NCBI GenBank assembly: GCA_004356265.1
Contig: SMXK01000147.1
Coordinates: 1 to 5,574, forward strand
DNA: 5,574 bases
Origin: Bacteroidota bacterium
GTDB lineage: Bacteria; Bacteroidota; Rhodothermia; Rhodothermales; UBA10348
Reading direction: 5' to 3'
Part shown: positions 1-5,266 of the stretch, piece by piece
Layout: the number at the start of each line of letters is the position of its first letter
Position numbering within the stretch: the stretch's first letter is position 1
Notes under the pieces: model-generated
Databases searched by the model: none
Told to the model about the DNA's origin: nothing
Seen by the model: only the letters and a program-made list of their open reading frames with translations
Program-made: the position numbers and the translations under genes

Positions 1-123
1 AGTATACGTTATGGGCTTCCAAGTTCTGATCATTAGGATCAAGCGCGTATACAAAAGACCGCTGAACGTCTCCACTGTTTGCCAGTCGTTTAATGAAACG
101 TCTCCTTCGGGCTGCGATTTCAT
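1..123 (-). pseudogene. Uncertain reading frame leaving the left edge, possibly frameshifted
   Basis: On the minus strand an ATG at 123-121 opens a frame that stays open to base 1 (41 codons, beginning MKSQPEGDVSLNDWQTV). A second minus frame, open from a TAG near 185 but without an ATG, reads more protein-like over the left half (bases 1-75, including SFVYALDPNDQNLEAHNVY). A plausible reading is one gene whose beginning is in the first frame and whose continuation is in the other, so a frameshift would lie around 75-95. There is no Shine-Dalgarno sequence before the ATG, and the translation matches no family I recognise. A partial dispersed repeat lies just upstream at 139-165, which fits an intergenic boundary there. 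It may equally be non-coding, or the tail of a plus-strand gene, since plus frame 1 stops at 34-36. Confidence 0.25.
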
Positions 124-138
124 AATCAGGAGAAGCAA

Positions 139-165
139 GGCAGGAATCGGCCAGCTGCGGACACT
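139..165 (+). repeat. Partial copy of the dispersed repeat (right block only)
   Basis: These 27 bases match the last 27 bases of repeat R1 (3183-3209) at 21 of 27 positions by hand count, sharing GGCAG, CGGCCA and CTGCGG in register. The left two thirds of the 78-bp unit are not recognisable here, so this is a half copy or an independently diverged member. It lies between the uncertain left-edge frame and the terminator downstream of the hydrolase-cyclase gene. Confidence 0.5.
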
Positions 166-204
166 GCGCCCGAAAAAAGATATGCTAGCTTATGTAGCTA
201 CCTT

Positions 205-238
205 AAAGCCCGAGACTGATTTCAGCTTCGGGCTTTTT
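205..238. terminator. Intrinsic terminator hairpin, probably bidirectional
   Basis: AAAGCCCGA at 205-213 pairs perfectly with TCGGGCTTT at 228-236. The inside continues as a short CTG-ATTT-CAG stem after a G-U pair and one mismatch, so the hairpin is nearly continuous. Read on the plus strand it ends in five T residues (234-238). Read on the minus strand the tract is shorter (CTTTAAGG). It lies 47 bases beyond the stop codon of the minus-strand hydrolase-cyclase gene, so it likely ends that transcript, although its better T tract faces the other way and could end a plus-strand transcript entering from the left. Confidence 0.75.
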
Positions 239-285
239 ATTGGAAAATCGAGGGTGCGGGATCGAGTCGCCAGATACCAGCGCCG

Positions 286-1605
286 CTAGAGTGCCCGGAA
301 GAGCCGCCAGGTGCCGGGGACGCCCTTGAGCTCGCGTTCGCCTATGTCTTCCAGGTTGAGGCCTGCCCCGGCTGTGATGTCCTTGACCGTGCTGCTCACG
401 ACCACCTCCCCCGTATCGGCAGCATCCATGACACGGGCGGTGATATGGACACCGACCCCACCGATGTCCTCGCCGATGATCTCGATCTCGCCCGTGTGGA
501 TCCCTGTTCGGATCGACAGCTCAGTCTCTTCGACCAGAGCGAGGAATGCCAACCCGGACTTGACGGCATTCGCTGGCCCCGCGTAGAGCGCGAGGAACCC
601 GTCGCCAGTGTGTTTCACCAGGCGGCCGCCAGTCTCGGCGATGTGCTTCTGCGACAGCTCGACAAATCTCTCCCACTTCTGACGCCATTCACGGTCACCG
701 AGTCTCGATGCAAGCGCGGTCGACTGAACGATGTCGACGAAGACGATGGTGGAGAGCACACGATTGGAGGAACTCGTATCCGTTGCGGTTTGCACGAACG
801 CCTTGACCTCGCTGACCACACGATCGATGTCGCCAAAGTACGGCACGTGGTCTTCGCCGGGTAACTCTCGAAACCCCGCGCCCGGAATCTGGTCGGCGAT
901 CCACCGCCCTTCTTCAACTGTCGAGTCAGGATCACCGGTACGATGCATAATCATTGTCGGCACATGGATCGTCGGCAGGACGTCGCAAACATTAATGTGG
1001 GTGTTCGTGTGATGAATCTGGTGTGCGGCCGCTGGGCTCGCACTGCCTTGAAGGTATCTGGTGAACCAGTCGACTGCGGCGGCGTCACTCGCGACGCTTG
1101 CGGCGTAATCTTCTATTCGCGGTGAACTCCAGGACCGGACAAAGTCCTTGATGTCGACGTCTCGCTCTTCCAGCGTCGGCGCCCAGGGACATTTGTTCGA
1201 GCGGAGCCGCTTTGCGAACGCTCCGAACGTGATCAGACAGTGTGTCAGCTCGGGGTGCATCGCGGCAAAGAGGATGGACATACTCCCGCCTTCCGACCAG
1301 CCGAAGAGTGCGACCTTCACCGAACCAACCGCATCCAGCACTGCGAGAAGGTCAGCAACGCGCTCTTCCAAGGTTGCGTAGGCCGTAGGCCGATCCGAAA
1401 GCCCCGTCCCGCGCTTGTCGAACTGAATCACACGAGCAAAGGATGCCAGCTCGTTGAAGAACCTCGCCACCGTCGGGTGATCGTCGTGAAGTCCGATGTT
1501 CGAAACCCAGCCAGGGACCATCACGAGATCCACTGGCCCGGTTCCCATCACGCTATAGGCAATGTTGACATCGCCATTTTGGGCGTACTTGATTCGCGGT
1601 CGCAT
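286..1605 (-). CDS. Alpha/beta hydrolase fused to class III adenylate/guanylate cyclase
   Basis: A 439-residue two-domain protein. Residues about 1-272 are an alpha/beta hydrolase: an oxyanion-type PGW at 31-33, nucleophile elbow GWSEGG with Ser104, likely acid Asp225 in HRTGD, and likely catalytic His253 in GEDHVPYFGD. Residues about 281-439 are a class III nucleotide cyclase: first metal Asp291 in FVDIVQST, second metal Asp335 in KHTGDG, purine-site candidates Lys331 and Asp380, and transition-state Arg391. The family pattern DxxGxxVNxxxR is present at 380-391, but His387 replaces the usual Asn. No signal peptide or membrane helix is seen, so it should be cytosolic. The architecture is that of Mycobacterium tuberculosis Rv1900c and many bacterial homologues, and the length is normal. 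The ATG at 1605 is the only good start, since an in-frame TGA lies shortly upstream. The Shine-Dalgarno sequence is weak. It is monocistronic, and visibly richer in G and C than its neighbours. The natural ester substrate and nucleotide product cannot be read from the sequence. Confidence 0.93.
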   Translation of the reverse strand: MRPRIKYAQNGDVNIAYSVMGTGPVDLVMVPGWVSNIGLHDDHPTVARFFNELASFARVIQFDKRGTGLSDRPTAYATLEERVADLLAVLDAVGSVKVALFGWSEGGSMSILFAAMHPELTHCLITFGAFAKRLRSNKCPWAPTLEERDVDIKDFVRSWSSPRIEDYAASVASDAAAVDWFTRYLQGSASPAAAHQIHHTNTHINVCDVLPTIHVPTMIMHRTGDPDSTVEEGRWIADQIPGAGFRELPGEDHVPYFGDIDRVVSEVKAFVQTATDTSSSNRVLSTIVFVDIVQSTALASRLGDREWRQKWERFVELSQKHIAETGGRLVKHTGDGFLALYAGPANAVKSGLAFLALVEETELSIRTGIHTGEIEIIGEDIGGVGVHITARVMDAADTGEVVVSSTVKDITAGAGLNLEDIGERELKGVPGTWRLFRAL

Positions 1606-1676
1606 GGATTGGGAGGTTACCTGATCGTGGATAGTTGTTTCAAGTCAGCGTGTAGTGTTCCACCGGACAGCCGCGA

Positions 1677-1682
1677 AGTATA
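1677..1682 (-). promoter_or_regulatory. Candidate -10 box for the hydrolase-cyclase gene
   Basis: The minus strand reads TATACT here, close to the TATAAT consensus, about 70 bases before the ATG at 1605. No convincing -35 hexamer stands 16-18 bases upstream, so this is only a candidate. Confidence 0.25.
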
Positions 1683-1815
1683 GGACGAATAAATGGCCTG
1701 CTGAGAACAGATCTCCTAATGAAAACCAGTTACCAGGACTGAAAATATCGCGAACCGTCGGCCTATTTTGGTGAAATCTTGCCCGCGTCAGCGATCCCTT
1801 CATGAATTATCCGGG

Positions 1816-1938
1816 CTAGGGAGTCAACATCGCTCTAATCTGGGAAGGCCCATACCGATTTCCTTTACCGTTGAGGAATCCTCGCTCTGCAAGTTCCTCG
1901 GCGATCTTTCTGAGTGATTTTCGATGAACGCCAGATTC
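1816..1938 (-). pseudogene. Remnant of a serine recombinase C-terminus
   Basis: Directly after the higA stop codon, in the same frame, the minus strand stays open for 40 codons to a TAG at 1818-1816. The translation contains SLRKIAEELAERGF, then NGKGNRYGPSQIRAML. This fits the helix-turn-helix tail typical of serine resolvases and recombinases (roughly S-L-R-x-I-A-x-E-L-x-x-R-G, then a Gly-rich turn, then S-x-V/I-R-x-x-L). No catalytic domain is present and there is no start codon before the motif, so it is a dead fragment, presumably left by a departed or deleted mobile element. Family assignment is by motif shape only. An alternative is a small HTH segment of another origin. Confidence 0.5.
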
Positions 1939-2220
1939 TCAAGCAGCTTCAAATTCCTTGATATTTCGTAGGTCGATTTCATTGGCAGCCTCTTCGAGAT
2001 CGTAATTTGATTGAAGGTTCAGCCAAAATTCTGGAGATGTTCCAAAGTACTTCGCGATGCGCAGTGCAGAATTCGCGGTAATCGAGCGCTTACCACGCAC
2101 AATTTCGTTAATGGCCCTGGGTGACATACCAATGTCTCTTCCCAACCGATTCTGACTGACGCCAAATTCCTTGAGGAATTCCTCAAGGAGGATTTCACCT
2201 GGATGTATATTCTTTAACAT
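1939..2220 (-). CDS. higA: HigA-family antitoxin (XRE helix-turn-helix)
   Basis: A 93-residue antitoxin, normal in length for the family. It starts with the hallmark HPGEILLEEFL (residues 6-16). A Cro/C1-type helix-turn-helix follows at about 21-44 (SQNRLGRDIGMSPRAINEIV, then RGKRSIT), and then the conserved GTSPEFWLNLQ at 60-70. It would bind and neutralise a RelE-like HigB ribonuclease and repress its own operon as a dimer. The start is supported by AGAGGT at 2231-2226, five bases before the ATG, which overlaps the toxin stop codon. The toxin gene lies 9 bases upstream, giving the toxin-first order typical of higBA. The coding sequence near the start contains a perfect 22-bp palindrome (2168-2189). 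The partner toxin is truncated, so this may now be an orphan antitoxin or regulator. Confidence 0.93.
   Translation of the reverse strand: MLKNIHPGEILLEEFLKEFGVSQNRLGRDIGMSPRAINEIVRGKRSITANSALRIAKYFGTSPEFWLNLQSNYDLEEAANEIDLRNIKEFEAA
2168..2189. repeat. Perfect 22-bp palindrome inside higA
   Basis: Eleven bases on each side of the 2178/2179 centre are exactly complementary (half-site TCCTTGAGGAA). It encodes the LLEEFLKEF stretch of HigA, and part of the symmetry comes from that repeated Leu/Glu/Phe pattern. It could form a hairpin near the 5' end of the higA message or serve as an internal operator. Neither role is shown by the sequence. Confidence 0.6.
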
Positions 2221-2225
2221 GATGT

Positions 2226-2231
2226 ACCTCT
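2226..2231 (-). promoter_or_regulatory. Ribosome binding site of higA
   Basis: AGAGGT on the minus strand, five bases before the higA ATG and overlapping the TAG of the toxin gene (2232-2230). The arrangement suggests translational coupling of antitoxin to toxin. Confidence 0.7.
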
Positions 2232-2448
2232 AATGATAATCAACAATCTCTACGTCGCTTGCCCCTCTGTCTTGCCACACGAAACAGATCCGCCATTGAT
2301 TATTAATTCGAATGCTGTGTTGTCCGCGCCGATCGCCTTTGAGCTTCTCCAGGCGATTCGATGGTGGAATTTTTAAATCGTCAATGACGGTAGCTGCATT
2401 AAGCATTCTCAGCTTACGTCGAGCACGCTGTTGAATTTCTGTTGGCAA
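2230..2448 (-). pseudogene. higB: HigB-type RelE-family toxin, 5'-truncated
   Basis: 72 codons from a possible TTG at 2448 match the middle and end of HigB/RelE-type mRNA-cleaving toxins: ARRKLRMLNAAT at 9-20, PPSNRLEKLKGDRRGQHSIR at 28-47, INNQWRICFVW at 48-58, ending in VEIVDYH. Family members are about 92 residues and begin with a segment of the type MIxSFxxKxTExLFxG. That N-terminal strand and helix, about 20 residues, is absent. Upstream there is an in-frame TGA just two codons before the TTG, and none of the three frames between 2449 and 2515 restores the missing part, so this is loss rather than a simple frameshift. No Shine-Dalgarno sequence precedes the TTG; an ATG at codon 15 would give an even shorter product. 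It is most likely inactive. The downstream higA is intact and coupled. Confidence 0.82.
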
Positions 2449-2493
2449 AGGTCAACGCAACACTTGACGGTAAGTCTCTGTATTGGTCAAGAT

Positions 2494-2994
2494 TTAGTTT
2501 GAAGAGATATGGTTAAATTCACTATCGCCAAGATCAATCCACTGCTCGAACCATTCGTTAAATTCCTCCGAATAACCCGGGCGCAACTGCGACCACACGG
2601 TACTCAAATACGGTTTTGAAAGAAGCGCGTTGCGCGGGCTATAGAGTTCTGCAAACTGCTCATCAGTCAGTATTCCTTCCTTCCAGTGTTTGAATGCAAA
2701 AAACATCTGGCCCACTAACCCCACGATTGCATATGCAATATGCATCCGTTCCGGTCCCGTCGCATCGTTACGCTCTAAATCTTCAAAATGCACCTTGGCG
2801 AGCGCTTCTGCAAGGCTCGGCGAGGAAGCAATACTCATGGCCCAATGGTTCGCCTGCGAGCTGAGTTCCTGGCGAAACGAGGATCGCGCCATGGTATTGG
2901 ATTGCTTCAATTGCTTGCCGACATAAATTAGTGACAGAATTACGCCGATCCCTGCTGTGATTTCGCCGATCGAACCAATCATTTCCCAATTCAT
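2494..2994 (-). CDS. Small membrane-anchored protein of unknown function
   Basis: 166 residues. Residues about 5-26 (IGSIGEITAGIGVILSLIYV) form one hydrophobic helix, followed by the positively charged GKQLKQSN. The rest is a soluble, helix-rich domain containing many aromatic and acidic residues (for example FFAFKHWKEG at 98-107 and EEFNEWFEQWIDL at 143-155). I associate the opening 'GEI-x-x-G-x-G-V-x-x-S-L-I-Y-x-x-x-Q-x-x-Q-x-N' with a large group of uncharacterised bacterial proteins. No function is known to me and no catalytic motif is visible. The start is well supported by GGGAGA six bases before the ATG at 2994. The stop lies 45 bases before the truncated higB frame, so read-through transcription into higBA is possible. 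It is divergent from the monooxygenase gene. Confidence 0.8.
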   Translation of the reverse strand: MNWEMIGSIGEITAGIGVILSLIYVGKQLKQSNTMARSSFRQELSSQANHWAMSIASSPSLAEALAKVHFEDLERNDATGPERMHIAYAIVGLVGQMFFAFKHWKEGILTDEQFAELYSPRNALLSKPYLSTVWSQLRPGYSEEFNEWFEQWIDLGDSEFNHISSN

Positions 2995-3000
2995 TTCTTA

Positions 3001-3006
3001 TCTCCC
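3001..3006 (-). promoter_or_regulatory. Ribosome binding site of the membrane-anchored protein gene
   Basis: GGGAGA on the minus strand, six bases before the ATG at 2994-2992. It fixes this start over the ATG a little further upstream, whose frame meets a TGA within five codons. Confidence 0.7.
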
Positions 3007-3115
3007 ATAACAGTCCAGCCTAAATACTAACAGTCGCGTATGCCCAGAACGAGACATTCACTTTCTGTCGCAAGAGTTGGAGACAGCTTTGAAAACAAAA
3101 ACATTGCTATCGGTA

Positions 3116-3159
3116 AACGCTAAAAGCTGGTTCACGTCCGTTTTACGCTTGTTAGCGTT
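3116..3159. repeat. Long inverted repeat in the divergent intergenic region
   Basis: AACGCTAAAAGC (3116-3127) pairs with GCTTGTTAGCGTT (3147-3159), giving 12 pairs with a single bulged G at 3151, around a 19-base loop. The right arm lies inside repeat R1. No T tract follows, so it is not an ordinary terminator. The region 2995-3379 contains no gene. Confidence 0.65.
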
Positions 3160-3209
3160 CAAACAGCCATGCGGGTGTACAGGGCAGCTAACGGCCAACT
3201 GCGGGCATT
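3132..3209 (+). repeat. Direct repeat R1, upstream of the monooxygenase gene
   Basis: 78 bases that align without gaps to R2 (5055-5132), with about 55 of 78 identical by hand count. The outer parts are best conserved: 21 of 26 on the left, including GCTTGTTAGCG, and 23 of 27 on the right, including CTAACGGCCAACT. The middle has drifted. GTTAGC at 3151-3156 and GCTAAC at 3187-3192 are also inverted relative to each other within the copy. It lies 170 bases before the monooxygenase start. I know no named repeat family for it. Confidence 0.75.
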
Positions 3210-3221
3210 ATCAATTTAAGC

Positions 3222-3227
3222 TACAAT
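3222..3227 (+). promoter_or_regulatory. Candidate -10 box for the monooxygenase gene
   Basis: TACAAT, 12 bases after the end of R1. A similar TGATATAAC stands 11 bases after the end of R2, so the spacing is shared. No consensus -35 is present at the expected distance. A lone TTGACA at 3335-3340 has no matching -10 box. The site is a guess. Confidence 0.2.
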
Positions 3228-3368
3228 CTTTCTAATTGCTTTCTATGAGGCGAACCGATGTTGTATCGACCACTGCAAGCTTTTCTTATATCGACGCGCA
3301 CTCTACCGCTGGCGTATTTTGGAATTTGTAACAATTGACAAAGTAGGGCTATCGTGGGGAAACACCAC

Positions 3369-3377
3369 AAGGAAGGG
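3369..3377 (+). promoter_or_regulatory. Ribosome binding site of the monooxygenase gene
   Basis: AAGGAAGGG stands two bases before the ATG at 3380, with the AAGGA core at good spacing. It supports this start. Confidence 0.7.
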
Positions 3378-3379
3378 TT

Positions 3380-4996
3380 ATGGCCGTGGAAAGTAAAGAG
3401 CTGAAATTGGATGTCGCCGTTATCGGCGCAGGGTTTTCGGGCATGTATATGCTGCACCAACTCAGGGACAAGCTGAAACTCAATGCCCGGGTATTCGAAG
3501 CTGGCGATGGCGTCGGCGGTACCTGGTATTGGAATCGCTATCCTGGCGCCCGTTGCGATTCAGAAAGTTACTATTATTCTTATTCCTTCTCCAGTGAACT
3601 GGAGCAGGAATGGGAGTGGACCAGTCGCTACCCCGATCAACCGGAAATTCTCGAATATTTAAATCACGTCGCCGAAAGGTTCAACTTAAAGCCCGATATC
3701 CAATTCAACACCTGGATTGAATCGATCCATTTTGAAGATCAGGAAAATCGCTGGAAACTAACAACCTCACAGGGCCAGCAAATCCTTGCCCAATTTGTGG
3801 TTACTGCTGTGGGTTGCCTATCAACTCGAAATACACCTGACTTTCCTGGTTTGAAGTCCTTTGCCGGTGACTGGTATCACACTGGCGTTTGGCCGCACGA
3901 TGGCGTTGATTTCAGTGGCAAACGCGTCGGGTTAATCGGTACCGGTTCCACCGGCATTCAGGCAACGCCAGTGATTGCTGCTGAAGCAGAGCACTTAACA
4001 GTATTTCAACGCACAGCAAACTTTACCGTGCCAGCACGTAATGCGCCGCTTGAACCTGAAACGGTTGTCGACATAAAAGCCAATTATGCTGAGATCAGGG
4101 CACTCTGCCGGGAATCCGCAGGCGGCTTTCCTTTTTTGCTCAACGAACGTCTCGCCAGTGATGTTTCTGACGAGGAACGAAAGGAAATCTACGATGCGTT
4201 GTGGGAAATCGGGGGTTTTCGCTTCATCGCTGACTCCTTTTGTGACCTGGTGACTGATCTGAAAGCCAATGACACTGCGGCAAATTTTATCCGCGCAAAG
4301 ATACGCGAAATAGTCCAGGATCCAGATGTTGCAGAAAAATTGATACCAACCAGCCATCCCTACGCAACCAAACGCCCACCGATTGATACGGACTATTTTG
4401 AAACTTTCAATCGGAGCAATGTGGAGCTGGTAGACGTTCGCGAATCACCGATAGAGGAAATTACACCCGCAGGTGTTCGAACCGCCGAAGCAGAATACGC
4501 GCTGGACATTTTAGTGTTTGCGACCGGCTTTGATGCGATGACAGGGCCATTGCTGGCGATGGATATCAAGGGTACCGCAGGTAAAACGCTTGCCGCAGCC
4601 TGGGAAACCGGCCCACGATCTTATCTGGGGTTACAGGTCGCAGGTTTTCCCAATCTGTTTACCATCACCGGCCCGGGCAGTCCGTCGGTACTGACCAATA
4701 TGCCCGTTGCAATTGAGCAGCACGTCGAGTGGATTACCGATTGCATTGCTCATATGCGGCAACAGGGATTATCGCGAATTGAAGCCCAGGAAGACGCCCA
4801 GGAAGAATGGGTGGAACATGTGTCAGCAGCAGCGGATGAAACCCTTTATCCGCTGGCTAATTCCTGGTACGTCGGTGCGAACGTACCGGGGAAATCCCGG
4901 GTATTTATGCCATACGTTGGCGGTATGGACGTTTATCGACAACGTTGTCATGATATCGTTAAAGAGGGCTACAAGGGTTTCGCCTTCGAGCGCTGA
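3380..4996 (+). CDS. Baeyer-Villiger monooxygenase, cyclohexanone/phenylacetone type
   Basis: A 538-residue type I flavoprotein that would use FAD, NADPH and O2 to insert oxygen next to a ketone, giving an ester or lactone. Residues 16-21 (GAGFSG) are the FAD Rossmann loop. GGTWYWNRYPGARCD at 46-60 fits the second BVMO motif. The diagnostic fingerprint FxGxxxHxxxWP is complete at 161-172 (F161, G163, H167, W171, P172). GTGSTG at 187-192 is the NADPH Rossmann loop, with R211 in FQRTANF placed to bind the 2'-phosphate. R332 in KRPP is the likely catalytic arginine, and ATGFD at 381-385 is the conserved C-terminal dinucleotide motif. Length is typical (about 540) and no key residue is missing. 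It is soluble and cytosolic, with no signal peptide. It stands alone, between direct repeats R1 and R2, divergent from the membrane-anchored protein gene and convergent with the sulfatase. The substrate (cyclic, aromatic or steroidal ketone) cannot be decided from sequence. Confidence 0.95.
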   Translation: MAVESKELKLDVAVIGAGFSGMYMLHQLRDKLKLNARVFEAGDGVGGTWYWNRYPGARCDSESYYYSYSFSSELEQEWEWTSRYPDQPEILEYLNHVAERFNLKPDIQFNTWIESIHFEDQENRWKLTTSQGQQILAQFVVTAVGCLSTRNTPDFPGLKSFAGDWYHTGVWPHDGVDFSGKRVGLIGTGSTGIQATPVIAAEAEHLTVFQRTANFTVPARNAPLEPETVVDIKANYAEIRALCRESAGGFPFLLNERLASDVSDEERKEIYDALWEIGGFRFIADSFCDLVTDLKANDTAANFIRAKIREIVQDPDVAEKLIPTSHPYATKRPPIDTDYFETFNRSNVELVDVRESPIEEITPAGVRTAEAEYALDILVFATGFDAMTGPLLAMDIKGTAGKTLAAAWETGPRSYLGLQVAGFPNLFTITGPGSPSVLTNMPVAIEQHVEWITDCIAHMRQQGLSRIEAQEDAQEEWVEHVSAAADETLYPLANSWYVGANVPGKSRVFMPYVGGMDVYRQRCHDIVKEGYKGFAFER

Positions 4997-5054
4997 TACC
5001 GGTCCGGGCGTAGTGTCTATTGATGTTGTTTTGATCAATGGGCACATAGCAAAA

Positions 5055-5132
5055 TCACGTCTGCTTCGTGCTTGTTAGCGGTCAACGAGGAATACAAAGA
5101 TGCGTGGCAACTAACGGCCAACTCCAGACATT
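5055..5132 (+). repeat. Direct repeat R2, downstream of the monooxygenase gene
   Basis: Same length and orientation as R1 and starting 1,923 bases after it. The copy begins 58 bases past the monooxygenase stop. Here the internal inverted pair is GTTAGC (5074-5079) with ACTAAC (5110-5115), five pairs. The 12-pair hairpin arm found left of R1 is absent. An extended -10-like TGATATAAC (5141-5149) follows. The rest of 4997-5266 shows no gene and no clear terminator for either convergent gene. Confidence 0.75.
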
Positions 5133-5266
5133 CTCGGTTCTGATATAACATCACGTCAAACAAAAAGAGGTGAGCCCTTGGTGTGTCAGAATATTCTCAA
5201 TTACTCCAGAGTCTTCTATGCACACGATGATTTTATCCTCACCACCACATCCCAGGAGATTACAAT

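Noticed and set aside
2..52. GTATACG (2-8) and CGTATAC (46-52) as an inverted repeat
   Set aside because: Only seven pairs with a 37-base gap, inside a region that may be coding; this is near chance level.
11..289. A 92-codon plus-strand open frame
   Set aside because: It runs through the partial repeat and through the whole terminator hairpin, its translation resembles no protein, and it has no ribosome binding site.
445..864. Long plus-strand frames opposite the hydrolase-cyclase gene (also 1240-1683)
   Set aside because: They are antisense shadows of a GC-rich gene with strong family motifs on the minus strand.
3335..3340. TTGACA as the -35 box of the monooxygenase promoter
   Set aside because: No TATAAT-like hexamer lies 16-18 bases downstream; the expected position reads GGAAAC, in front of the ribosome binding site.
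3132..5132. Integron attC sites around the monooxygenase gene
   Set aside because: The core patterns RYYYAAC...GTTRRRY are not met on either strand: the conserved pieces are GTTAGCG on the left and GCTAACGG on the right, which is the reverse arrangement. No integrase is present and gene orientations are mixed.
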